A stretch of DNA of 64,000 nucleotides from Bacteroidota bacterium (GTDB lineage Bacteria > Bacteroidota > Ignavibacteria > Palsa-1295): positions 62,001 through 126,000 of the forward strand of contig JAUZNX010000008.1 in NCBI GenBank assembly GCA_030706745.1, given 5' to 3'. Position 1 is the stretch's first letter. Each line of letters starts with the position of its first letter. Below are positions 44,746 to 52,493 of this stretch, piece by piece. The translations under genes were made by a program, and so were the position numbers. The notes beneath the pieces were generated by a model. It made no database searches and was not told the origin of the DNA. It saw only the letters and a list, made by a program, of their open reading frames with translations.

Positions 44746-45285
44746 ATGAATAGCTCGATTGGTTTGCTTCGCAGGACTTTCGTCCTTGCCATCTTCTGCC
44801 TGATCGCATCGGCCTTGTCCACCACTGTTGCTTCCGGGCAAACGCCTAATTGCTTTACCGTTACAACGAGCACGGCAACTCAGAGCTGCGCAAGCGGATC
44901 GTGTTCCGATCCACTACCGTGCTCACACTGCATTAAGGTTACGATTTGCAACATTTGCCCTAACCTATCGATTAGCTCTATTCAGATTACATGCAATAGC
45001 GATAATAACGGGAATTGTCGCAGCTATTGCCCGGATTCAAATTGCGTGAACCATGGCTGCCCAACGTGCCCGGGCGATGTCGGAAATTATTGCAGTTGGC
45101 AAGGACCACGGTCGATGGACGCCGTTGATCCGAACGATCCAAACTTTCCGACGAGCAGTGCCCTTCAGTATGGAGACTGCATGACCTTCACGATCTGCGA
45201 ATCCATACTTGTTGAGCATTATACCATATCCTGCACTGGTAATTGTGGAATTGTTCCTTGCGTGTCCGTCCCAATCACTTTTTAG
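44746..45285 (+). CDS. Small secreted cysteine-rich protein
   Basis: 179 residues. A GAGG ribosome-binding site lies seven bases before ATG. A signal peptide (about 1-31, ending VASGQ) leads to a mature part with 19 Cys in about 148 residues, spaced in CxxC and CxC-like groups (SCASGSCSDPLPCSHC, GNCRSYCPDSNCVNHGCPTC). Short strand motifs KVTICNIC and TFTICESI repeat, suggesting a duplicated disulfide-rich module. No family is recognised, and no sorting domain is present, so release or association with the T9SS-linked neighbours is a guess. Confidence 0.65.
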   Translation: MNSSIGLLRRTFVLAIFCLIASALSTTVASGQTPNCFTVTTSTATQSCASGSCSDPLPCSHCIKVTICNICPNLSISSIQITCNSDNNGNCRSYCPDSNCVNHGCPTCPGDVGNYCSWQGPRSMDAVDPNDPNFPTSSALQYGDCMTFTICESILVEHYTISCTGNCGIVPCVSVPITF

Positions 45286-45385
45286 AGAGTTATTACATTC
45301 CGGAATCATAAAGAGACTGAAACCGGTTGCGGTCACTGGTCCATTGCGATTCGGCAATGGGCCAGGCCGACTAACGTCGATCATC

Positions 45386-47215
45386 ATGCGCTCAACATCC
45401 CTCTTCGTTTCAGCCGCGATTCTACATTTGCTTCCCTGTTTAGCTGGCGCTCAAACGCCACCCAAGGTCGAGTGGCAGCATTGCTATGGCGGATCAGGCT
45501 TTGAAAATTTCGAAAGTTCTAGCTATTTCGAAAGTCAAGGCATTCTCTCTGACCATATGGTCGTTCGCACTCGAGACGGAGGATATGCCTTTGTTGCACT
45601 GACGGAATCGAACGATGGCGATGTCAGCGGAAATCATACGGGCTTTACGGGCTTTCAGAACATTCCGTCACAAGATTTTTGGTTAGTCAAGACAGATATC
45701 CTGGGTAAGATTCAGTGGCAAAAATGCTTTGGAGGAACGTCTGAGGACGGTCCACAGTGCTTAATTCGAACTTCCGATGGAGGTTTCGCTATGTGCGGCC
45801 TTACTTTGTCACACGACAGCGATGTAACCGATCCTTATCCTGAAACGATATCCCCAAATCCTGTAAGTGGAGCGAAATCCCCTAAAGTAGAAGGCTGGGT
45901 AGTCAAGACGGATTCGATGGGAGTGAAGGAGTGGGCGCACTGCATTGGATCGCATACAGGCGATGAATACTTCAACTCTATCATTGAAGTTCCGGATGGC
46001 TTCCTCGTTGTCGGATCGTCTAATGCGAATGAAGAAGATTGGCAGTCCCATACTAACTATTATGATAATGGTGTTGATCCTTTCACTATGGGTACTTGGG
46101 ATGCATTGATTGTGAAGCTCAATTCGAAGGGTGAGGATCAATGGCACAGGCTCCTGGGCGGGGTTGGTTATGAGGAGGCGACATCCGTCGTCACCGTTCC
46201 CGGTGGCGGGTATATCTTTGCGGGTAATACTAACTCGCCCGATAGTGGATACCTCACTGGTCCTCACGGCAACGTACCCACTCCTCACGGCGACGTAACC
46301 GGTCTGCATCTCGATCCTAAAATCTGGGGATCCGACGTGTGGGTGGTCAGACTCGATTCCGTTGCGCGGATCGTCTGGCAAAAATGCTATGGGGGGTTCT
46401 CCTACGACATGGCAAATTGTATTCTGAATATCCCTGACGGTTTCCTCGTCGCCGGCTGGACGAATTCAAACGATGGCGATGTCATCGGGCAGCATGGACA
46501 TGGGGACGGCTGGATCTTTGCGATTGACACGAATGGCATGATGCTACACCAAGTCTGTCTGGGTGGCTCCGATTCCGATGTTATTCGTTCCGTGATTCGG
46601 ACCGCAGACGGCAATTTCGTGTTCGCGGGCAGCACGATTTCTACCGATGGCGACGTCTCCGGTCTCCATCGTGGTTCAGTGGACTCCGCGGATGGGTGGG
46701 TCGGCGAGTTGTCGCCCGACCTAACGCTCCTCTGGCAGAAATGCTTAGGTGGCACTGCAAGGGATGGCTTCGGTACCGTCATCGAAACAGAGGACCATGG
46801 GTTTTTGCTGAACGGGTCGACCGAAACAGCAAACAATGGTGATGTAAGTGGGAATCATGCTGGCAAGGGCACAGGCGGCGCCCCGAATCGCGTCTCCGAT
46901 GTTTGGAATGTGAAATTGCGAAACCCAGCAGCGAACGTTGAAAGAGAAATTGCTCTTGCTTCAACGCACGATCTGTATCCGAATCCGGCCCAGACCGAAG
47001 TATATTTGGATATAGACGGCACTACTCCACTCCGCAAGATTCAGTTTTACTCATCGTTCGGAATGGAGGTGTTTCCGGAGTACCACGTCCAGGGCACCAG
47101 AGCCATCATTACTGTTACGGATCTCCCCGCCGGTGTGTACGTGGCCAGAGTCACATCCGCGAACGCTCTCGCCGGCACCAGCGAAGTGCAGACGGTTAAG
47201 TTAGTGAAGGAATAA
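45386..47215 (+). CDS. T9SS-sorted protein with W-x-K-C-x-GG / DGDVSGxH repeats
   Basis: About 609 residues from ATG 45386 (MRSTSLFVSAAILHLLPC, LAGAQ signal peptide). The body consists of about eight repeats of roughly 60-70 residues of the form W-(Q/A)-(K/H)-C-(F/Y/L)-GG, then a DGG or PDGF turn and SNDGDVSGNH-like acidic loop (for example WQKCFGGTSEDG, SNDGDVIGQHGHG). Such repeats are widespread in Bacteroidota secreted proteins and probably form a beta-propeller. The C-terminus is a T9SS domain (LYPNPAQTEVYLDIDG, AGVYVARVTS, VKLVKE). It starts 101 bases after the Cys-rich gene ends. Confidence 0.8.
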   Translation: MRSTSLFVSAAILHLLPCLAGAQTPPKVEWQHCYGGSGFENFESSSYFESQGILSDHMVVRTRDGGYAFVALTESNDGDVSGNHTGFTGFQNIPSQDFWLVKTDILGKIQWQKCFGGTSEDGPQCLIRTSDGGFAMCGLTLSHDSDVTDPYPETISPNPVSGAKSPKVEGWVVKTDSMGVKEWAHCIGSHTGDEYFNSIIEVPDGFLVVGSSNANEEDWQSHTNYYDNGVDPFTMGTWDALIVKLNSKGEDQWHRLLGGVGYEEATSVVTVPGGGYIFAGNTNSPDSGYLTGPHGNVPTPHGDVTGLHLDPKIWGSDVWVVRLDSVARIVWQKCYGGFSYDMANCILNIPDGFLVAGWTNSNDGDVIGQHGHGDGWIFAIDTNGMMLHQVCLGGSDSDVIRSVIRTADGNFVFAGSTISTDGDVSGLHRGSVDSADGWVGELSPDLTLLWQKCLGGTARDGFGTVIETEDHGFLLNGSTETANNGDVSGNHAGKGTGGAPNRVSDVWNVKLRNPAANVEREIALASTHDLYPNPAQTEVYLDIDGTTPLRKIQFYSSFGMEVFPEYHVQGTRAIITVTDLPAGVYVARVTSANALAGTSEVQTVKLVKE

Positions 47216-47256
47216 GGGCCTCATCATCGGACGCCGCGAATGCTCCGGCGAACAAC

Positions 47257-47286
47257 AAATCGTCCCTTCCGAGAGTGGGACGATTT
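47257..47286 (+). terminator. Rho-independent terminator, cassette copy B
   Basis: Stem AAATCGTCCC (47257-47266) with GGGACGATTT (47277-47286), followed by GTTTTTTCGGG. The stem differs from copy A in several paired bases, and pairing is kept, so the hairpin itself seems under selection. Confidence 0.85.
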
Positions 47287-47334
47287 GTTTTTTCGGGAGC
47301 TTCCATGAATTCTTCTGCCGCGCAAAGATTTTTC

Positions 47335-47363
47335 TTGCACTCGGGGTTTCTGTGACGTATATT
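47335..47363 (+). promoter_or_regulatory. Putative promoter in cassette B (TTGCAC-17-TATATT)
   Basis: TTGCAC at 47335-47340 and TATATT at 47358-47363, with the same 17-base spacer as copy A. No clear rightward gene follows before the oppositely oriented PASTA gene. Confidence 0.4.
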
Positions 47364-47396
47364 GCTGGTGAGGTCACAGGCACCTATTTGCTCATT

Positions 47397-47646
47397 GACA
47401 AGAGAGATTCTTAGCCAACTGGAGAACAGCATTCCGATGGGTCTCTTGGCTTCGCATCATGCGATCCTTCATTGCGCTACGCTTCGTTCAGGATGACGTG
47501 GTCAGGGATGAAGAGGAGAGGGCGTTCATTAAATGACAACTCAAAAGAGAGAAGTCATTCATGAAAGAAATAGGAGTAAATGGCGAAACCGGCTCGAAAA
47601 CGGCAGTGATTATGAATATGAAATCCAAAAAACAAAATCCGAATGG
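47397..47646. other. Intergenic region after cassette B
   Basis: It holds a piece resembling dispersed repeats (CATTGCGCTACGCTTCGTTC, followed by AGGATGACG, around 47470-47500). A 64-codon plus-strand frame (47533-47727) overlaps the end of the PASTA gene and is rich in Lys/Arg/Glu; I do not call it. Confidence 0.4.
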
Positions 47647-48474
47647 TTAGTGTCCATTCCCCTCGGGGGGCACGACCTGCCCGCCACGTGCGACGAAGAG
47701 ATCGACGGTCGCGCCCTCGTTGACTAAGTCGCCCGGTTGCGGATATTGATCGAGCACTGCGTTTTCGGGCGTGCCATTCTGGTAATTGACCTTACCGACT
47801 TCAAGCTGAACAGACTTCAACTTTTCGAGAGCCGAGGCAAGCGACATGTTTTTAAGATCGGGTACCGGCACTCGGCCCAGCAATGGGCCTTCCGAAACGA
47901 CGACGCTTACGGGGGCGCTTGTCGATGTATGAGCGCCGGGTGCGGGAGTCTGCTGGAAGACCGTCCCGTTCTTGGCACTGTCGGAATAAGCATAGGTCAC
48001 ATTGTTTAGCGACATATTCGCCTTCAGCAGCGCCATTTTCGCGTCGCGGAGCGACTTGCCACGTAAGTCTGGTGCGATGGCCATTTCCTTACCGCCTGAG
48101 ATCACGAGATAGACTTTGCGACCGGGTTTGGTCTCTTCTCCGCCTTCGGGTGTTTGGCGGATGATTGTTCCTTCCGGTATTTTATCGTCGAACCGGACTT
48201 CATACTCGATAGGCTCGTAGTCCGCGGCCTTGAGCCGTGCGATGCCGGTATCCTTCTTCATCCCGACGACGGCGGGCACGGTCGCGACCGATCCACTCTT
48301 GACATAGAGCGGCATGATGACAACATCGAGGAGAACGACGAGGACGAAGAAGCCGACGATAGCAATGCCGGAAATGACAACCCATCGTCTCCGGTAGAAG
48401 GCGAGTTTTTCCCCGAACCCCATTGGCGGCTGCAATGGGGGAGTTGGATCGCTGATCGTGTGCTCTTCAGTCAT
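47647..48474 (-). CDS. Membrane-anchored protein with three PASTA domains
   Basis: About 275 residues from ATG 48474 (MTEEHTISDPTPPLQPPMGF); a longer frame to 48561 adds unconvincing sequence. A short cytosolic N-terminus precedes a transmembrane helix (WVVISGIAIVGFFVLVVLLD, about 32-51) and three PASTA units of about 65-70 residues, with typical starts TVPAVVGMKKDTGIARLKAA, APDLRGKSLRDAKMALLKAN and VPDLKNMSLASALEKLKSVQ. PASTA domains bind peptidoglycan stems or beta-lactam-like ligands and normally follow a PknB kinase or a PBP2x transpeptidase. Neither is fused here, so this may be a wall-sensing or assembly partner. It is divergent from the next gene. Confidence 0.88.
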   Translation of the reverse strand: MTEEHTISDPTPPLQPPMGFGEKLAFYRRRWVVISGIAIVGFFVLVVLLDVVIMPLYVKSGSVATVPAVVGMKKDTGIARLKAADYEPIEYEVRFDDKIPEGTIIRQTPEGGEETKPGRKVYLVISGGKEMAIAPDLRGKSLRDAKMALLKANMSLNNVTYAYSDSAKNGTVFQQTPAPGAHTSTSAPVSVVVSEGPLLGRVPVPDLKNMSLASALEKLKSVQLEVGKVNYQNGTPENAVLDQYPQPGDLVNEGATVDLFVARGGQVVPPEGNGH

Positions 48475-48574
48475 CGAACGGGCAACATCACTGAATTGGA
48501 TTTCATGCCTTCGATTGCTTTGCGGGCCGGTTCTCAGAAACCATATTGAGCATTTTCGCACTTAGACTTCGAGT

Positions 48575-49000
48575 ATGCCATCGAAAGCCGCACAGATTAT
48601 CGCCTATCTCTCCGTTCTCGTCGTATCGGTCCTTTTGCACCGATTCGTCTATGCGAATCTGCGGCGTGTTCTCTTGCGCGATTATCCAAAGTCCGGCCAG
48701 AAATTGACGCGCTTGAGCCGAATCCTCTTCGTTGTGATGGACTCGCCGTTCCTGTATCTCTACTTCCGGGGTATGATGCCGCAGCATGTTGTCGTCGCAA
48801 CGACGTGGCTGCTCTATCCATTCGCAGTCTGGCAATCGATCATGCTGTTGTGGGCTGCGATTCTCATGCCGTTCGCGATGTGGCGAAGGACAGGTGCCTT
48901 TGGACTACTCCGGCTTCGTGAGAAGGTACGCATAGATCGAGAAGGTGGGGAAGTCGATGTCGTTAATTATGATTCGTCGTTGGAGGTCGTTACGGAATGA
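48575..49000 (+). CDS. Small polytopic membrane protein preceding a metallophosphoesterase
   Basis: 141 residues with three to four hydrophobic segments (AAQIIAYLSVLVVSVLLHRF, FVVMDSPFLYLYFRG, TTWLLYPFAVWQSIMLL, WAAILMPFAMW) and a charged C-terminus (LREKVRIDREGGEVDVVNY). Its stop overlaps the ATG of the metallophosphoesterase by four bases (ATGA). In many bacteria this class of metallophosphoesterase has an N-terminal membrane domain of similar size, so this looks like a split version of that arrangement. Function is inferred from position only. Confidence 0.6.
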   Translation: MPSKAAQIIAYLSVLVVSVLLHRFVYANLRRVLLRDYPKSGQKLTRLSRILFVVMDSPFLYLYFRGMMPQHVVVATTWLLYPFAVWQSIMLLWAAILMPFAMWRRTGAFGLLRLREKVRIDREGGEVDVVNYDSSLEVVTE

Positions 49001-49959
49001 ATGTAGCTGATAAGAATCTGAGTTTGGAACAAGAAGAAGGGTTGGTCGTGCCTGAACCAAGTGCGGGTTCAGGACGCAGCTTTTCACGCCGCGCGTTTTT
49101 GCATTCCAGCATCCTGGGCGTCAGCGGGCTCGCACTTGCCAGTTGCACGCGTGGGATTATGGACCGCAATGAGATCGAGATCACCCACCGGACGTTTCAC
49201 ATTCCGAATCTCCCAGCGGAGTGGGATGGCAAGACCATCACGTTCCTCAGTGACATTCATTCGGGTCCATTCATGGATGTGGACGATCTCAAGCGAGTCG
49301 TCAAAACAACCAATGAGTTGAATAGCGATCTGATTGTGATGCCAGGTGATTTCGTCACATCGAGCACCAGCGAACTTCCGCCATTGCTCGAGGCCATGTC
49401 AGAGCTTCGGGCGCCAATGGGCGTGTTTGCGTGTACGGGTAATCATGATTATTATGCCGGCGTGGACGACGTGAGCCGGGGCGTGGAGGACACACCGATT
49501 CAGATGCTCCGCAACAGCAACGCGAAGCTCATGATCAATGGTCAGCCACTGTATCTTATTGGCGTGGATGATGATGATGCCAAGGATGTCACCCGATATG
49601 TCGAGGGCCATGCGGCTCCGCATATCGAAGCCGCATACCATGGAGTGCCCGAAAATGCGGCATCCGTCCTTATGTGTCACAAGCCGTATCATTTCGAGTC
49701 GTTCGCCAAAACGAATGTGGGCCTGATGCTAAGTGGCCACACGCATGGTGGACAGATCGTACTTGGCCGGATCGGCGAGACCGTTATGGCATTCAGCACG
49801 ATCGCATCGAAATACGTCGAAGGTATTTACCTGCCGCGCGAGTCGAGATCGCAAACGCAGATGTACGTCTCACGTGGTATCGGGGTGGTTGGCTTGCCAA
49901 TCCGGATTAACTGCCCGCCGGAGATTACAAGGATCACACTGGCTCGCCCCGTGGTTTAA
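48997..49959 (+). CDS. Tat-exported, membrane-associated metallophosphoesterase (YkuE/YaeI-like)
   Basis: 320 residues. A twin-arginine signal SRRAFLHSSILGVSGLALAS leads to a Cys at about 43, which may be lipidated. The metallophosphoesterase motifs follow in order: FLSDIHSGPF (D-x-H), VMPGDFVTS (GD), CTGNHDYYAG (GNHD), MCHKPYHF (H) and LSGHTHGGQIVLG (GHTH). These hold a di-metal centre, and Tat export fits cofactor loading before transport. YkuE-type relatives act on lipid or wall phosphoesters such as UDP-2,3-diacylglucosamine-like substrates. It is coupled to the upstream membrane protein gene. Confidence 0.88.
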   Translation: MNVADKNLSLEQEEGLVVPEPSAGSGRSFSRRAFLHSSILGVSGLALASCTRGIMDRNEIEITHRTFHIPNLPAEWDGKTITFLSDIHSGPFMDVDDLKRVVKTTNELNSDLIVMPGDFVTSSTSELPPLLEAMSELRAPMGVFACTGNHDYYAGVDDVSRGVEDTPIQMLRNSNAKLMINGQPLYLIGVDDDDAKDVTRYVEGHAAPHIEAAYHGVPENAASVLMCHKPYHFESFAKTNVGLMLSGHTHGGQIVLGRIGETVMAFSTIASKYVEGIYLPRESRSQTQMYVSRGIGVVGLPIRINCPPEITRITLARPVV

Positions 49960-50106
49960 TTGAATTGCGAATACGTCCCTGACCCAGCTTTAGCACTATC
50001 CCGCGAATGAAGCGATTCCCGGCTTCACTTTTCCGGCGATCATGCTGTTGAGCGACGGAATTTCACGACGCCGCTCGATACCAACATACTCTTCCTCTGC
50101 GACACT

Positions 50107-50580
50107 ATGACACGCCGCCCGCATATCACCATATATACCGATGGGGCCTGTTCCGGCAATCCGGGACCGGGCGGATTTGGTGCCGTCCTTCTGGATAGTG
50201 AAGGTCGGCGCCGCGAACTCTCGCAAGGGTTTAAGAATACAACCAATAACCGCATGGAGTTACGCGGCGTGATTGCGGCGCTCGAAGCTTTAAAAATGCC
50301 GTGCGATGTGACACTCTACACTGATTCGCAGTATGTGGTCAATGCGTTCAATAAAGGCTGGCTGGTGTCCTGGCAAAAGAAAGGCTGGCGCAAGGCGGAT
50401 AAATCGCCCGTGCTGAATATCGATCTCTGGCAACGGCTCCTGCCGCTTACGAACGAGCATAACGTCGAGTTCAAGTGGACCAAAGGCCATGCCGGTGACC
50501 GCGAGAACGAGCGTTGCGATGAGCTTGCCGTTCAGGCCACACAAATGCCGGGCTTGCTTGAAGATCGTCCTGCCGTTTAG
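50107..50580 (+). CDS. rnhA: Ribonuclease HI
   Basis: 157 residues, the normal RNase HI length. The catalytic acids are Asp12 (IYTDGACSGNPGPGG), Glu51 (NNRMELRGVI), Asp73 (YTDSQYV) and Asp138 (ENERCDELA). The basic handle region WQKKGWRKADKSPV is present, so this is the E. coli-like form. It degrades the RNA strand of RNA-DNA hybrids, such as R-loops and primer remains. It stands alone; a roughly 150-base gap precedes it. Confidence 0.96.
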   Translation: MTRRPHITIYTDGACSGNPGPGGFGAVLLDSEGRRRELSQGFKNTTNNRMELRGVIAALEALKMPCDVTLYTDSQYVVNAFNKGWLVSWQKKGWRKADKSPVLNIDLWQRLLPLTNEHNVEFKWTKGHAGDRENERCDELAVQATQMPGLLEDRPAV

Positions 50581-50662
50581 TGTGGAGCTGTCTTCCACAC
50601 AATTCTTCATGTCAAAGCGGGCTATGCAGTAATACTCCACGTACACTGCATCAAATCTCTGT

Positions 50663-51910
50663 TCAGATTTCCGCCAGTACAATATCTGACTTCTTCATTC
50701 GTCCAAGTTGCGGCACCAGTATGGCGGTGCCGATAACGACGCCAATCGTCATAAGTCCGCCGAAGATGACTGAGGGCACCAGGCCCATCAGCTTTGCCGC
50801 GAGTCCCGACTCGAAGCCGCCGATCTCGTTCGATGAGCCAATGAACATGGAGTTGATCGCGGAGACGCGGCCGCGCATTGAATCGGGTGTGAGCGATTGC
50901 AGGATGGTGAAGCGCGCGACTACACTGACGTTATCAAGCGCACCACTCACGACGAGCATCGCCACCGAAAGATAGAAATTCCGCGAGAGTCCGAAGATGA
51001 TGATCGCGACGCCGAATCCGGCTACGGCAAAGAGCAGACTCCGTCCAAAATGATCGCCGATGGGCCGGGCAATGAGGATTGCCGCCATGAGCACCGCGCC
51101 GATTGAAGGCGCGGCACGCATCATCCCGTATGCTTCGGGACCGACGTGCAGCACATCGCTGGCGAATACTGGCAGCAAGGAAACCGCACCACCGAACAGG
51201 ACGGCAAACAGATCGAGAGAAATCGCGCTAAGCAACAGGGGAGTGTCGAACACGAACCGGAAACCAGCCTTGACGCTTTTGATCACCGATTCACCACGAA
51301 GCTGATTCGCATTGTGTGGCGCCTGAACCCTCGCAATCGCCAGGAGGGCGGCCGCGAGCAGCACAACCACGCTTGCATAGGATGCCGTAACGCCAGCAAA
51401 GCCATACATTACGCCGCCGATTGCAGGACCGATGATCGCCGCGGTTTGCCACGTTGTACTGTTCCATGTCGCAGCGTTGGCATAGAGATGTTTCGGCACC
51501 AGTTGCGTGCCGAAGCTCGTCGCGGCCGGCGTGAGAAAGCCATGCGGAATGCCGCCGAAGAAGATCGTAAGATAGACCGGCCATGCGCCATACGCGGCGA
51601 ACCATGTGGTGCTCGTCGAAAGATAGCATAGCATGACCGCTGCCAACGCCATGACGGCGATGGACCAGATGGTGATGCGCTTACGTGAGTGACGGTCGGC
51701 GACGTAGCCGCCATAGATTGCGAAGCCAATGGCAGGGATGGCTTCGGCGAGTCCCGTGAGGCCCAGTGCTAGCGGATCGTGTGTCAGCGCATACACATGC
51801 CAGCCGACGACGACGACTTGGATTTGCAAGCCCAAGGTGAGCAAAAATCGAAAGATCTGAAACGAGCGGTAATCAGGAATTTTGAGAACAGCATAGCGGT
51901 CATGCAGCAT
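50663..51910 (-). CDS. MFS transporter (EntS/MFS_3-like exporter)
   Basis: 415 residues with 12 predicted membrane helices. The cytosolic loop motif GYVADRHSRKRITIWS after helix 2 (about 66-81) is the conserved MFS motif A, and the second half repeats a weaker version (ARPIGDHFGRSLLFAVAG). The start MLHDRYAVLKIPDYRSFQIF and the two-half pattern resemble the enterobactin-exporter/multidrug MFS_3 group. The substrate is unknown. Its 5' end is part of a short direct repeat whose second copy lies 430 bases upstream. Confidence 0.85.
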   Translation of the reverse strand: MLHDRYAVLKIPDYRSFQIFRFLLTLGLQIQVVVVGWHVYALTHDPLALGLTGLAEAIPAIGFAIYGGYVADRHSRKRITIWSIAVMALAAVMLCYLSTSTTWFAAYGAWPVYLTIFFGGIPHGFLTPAATSFGTQLVPKHLYANAATWNSTTWQTAAIIGPAIGGVMYGFAGVTASYASVVVLLAAALLAIARVQAPHNANQLRGESVIKSVKAGFRFVFDTPLLLSAISLDLFAVLFGGAVSLLPVFASDVLHVGPEAYGMMRAAPSIGAVLMAAILIARPIGDHFGRSLLFAVAGFGVAIIIFGLSRNFYLSVAMLVVSGALDNVSVVARFTILQSLTPDSMRGRVSAINSMFIGSSNEIGGFESGLAAKLMGLVPSVIFGGLMTIGVVIGTAILVPQLGRMKKSDIVLAEI

Positions 51911-51957
51911 GGTGACAGGAGACTAAGAATCGCGGACGAAGATTCCCACCAGGGCGT
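51875..51957 (+). repeat. Direct repeat, copy 1 (covers the MFS gene start)
   Basis: Aligns without gaps to 52310-52390: both begin AGGAATT(T/C)TGAGAAC, share GCATAGC(G/A)GTC and end with CGAAGATTCCCA plus a (G)GTC/CGTC tail. Copy 1 contains the first codons of the MFS gene (minus strand) and its upstream region. Confidence 0.75.
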
Positions 51958-51973
51958 CCGTATCTTTGCATTC

Positions 51974-52282
51974 ATGTCTATTTGGGATAATCTGAAGTGG
52001 CGGGGCGGCGAGGATGACCCGGACTTCTGGGACCGAGTTGATGCCGGAAGAGAACTTGCGCCGGAGGTGGATGCTCAGGAGCATAACTTACACGATGAAG
52101 TCCACTCGATGGACCGTGAACTCGCAGTCGCCCGAGCAATGTACGGCCTTAGTCGTACCCGTGACGGTGTGATGTGGGAGAAACTGCAGCAAATGCAAAT
52201 GCTGCTCGAGGAGAAGAAGGAGCAACTCCGCGAGACCCAACGGAAGCTAGCGCTGATTGGGGATGGGACGGAGACCGCCTAA
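51974..52282 (+). CDS. Small acidic coiled-coil protein
   Basis: About 102 residues from ATG 51974 (MSIWDNLKWRGGEDDPDFWD). The C-terminal half is strongly helical and charged (VMWEKLQQMQMLLEEKKEQL, then RETQRKLALI), a likely coiled coil; the N-terminus is acidic and Trp-rich. No family is recognised. The gene lies divergently from the MFS gene, and between the two copies of the direct repeat 51875-51957/52310-52390. Its function is unknown, and so is any link to the transporter. Confidence 0.55.
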   Translation: MSIWDNLKWRGGEDDPDFWDRVDAGRELAPEVDAQEHNLHDEVHSMDRELAVARAMYGLSRTRDGVMWEKLQQMQMLLEEKKEQLRETQRKLALIGDGTETA

Positions 52283-52309
52283 CGAGACTCAGAAGTGAGA
52301 GGCAAATAG

Positions 52310-52390
52310 GAATTCTGAGAACGGCATAGCAGTCGTTCGACGTGCGCCGCTTAGATGGAGAATCGGAGGCGAAGATTCCCAAGGCCCCGG
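52310..52390 (+). repeat. Direct repeat, copy 2 (decayed MFS gene start)
   Basis: On the minus strand this copy still encodes NDCYAVLRIPICLSLLS, similar to HDRYAVLKIPDYRSFQIF of the intact MFS protein, but the start codon is gone and the frame runs into unrelated sequence. It is therefore a remnant of a duplicated MFS 5' end. Confidence 0.6.
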
Positions 52391-52493
52391 TCAAGAGTTA
52401 TAATGGGATGCAAGATGGCTTGTGCTTCCCAGTGTTTGAGAATTCGGTCTTGAAGGGTTTATCGCTGAAGAGCGGAAGGGAGACAGTTTGAAT

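Larger units (their letters stand above)
47219..47396 (+). repeat. Duplicated terminator-promoter cassette, copy B
   Basis: Partner of 44354-44545. It too follows the end of a T9SS gene and keeps the terminator, the CTTCCATGAATTCTTCTGCC block and the TTGCAC-17-TATATT pair. Unlike copy A, nothing convincing begins downstream on this strand, so copy B's promoter appears orphaned. Confidence 0.85.

Noticed and set aside
47533-47727. Rightward 64-codon frame after cassette B
   Set aside because: It overlaps the end of the PASTA gene and has a Lys/Arg/Glu composition without any family match; probably noise.
49996-50226. Leftward 76-codon frame across the start of rnhA, with a plausible C-terminal part (EEEYVGIERRREIPSLNSM)
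   Set aside because: Most of it overlaps rnhA on the other strand; the non-overlapping 36 codons could be a gene fragment but I cannot identify one.
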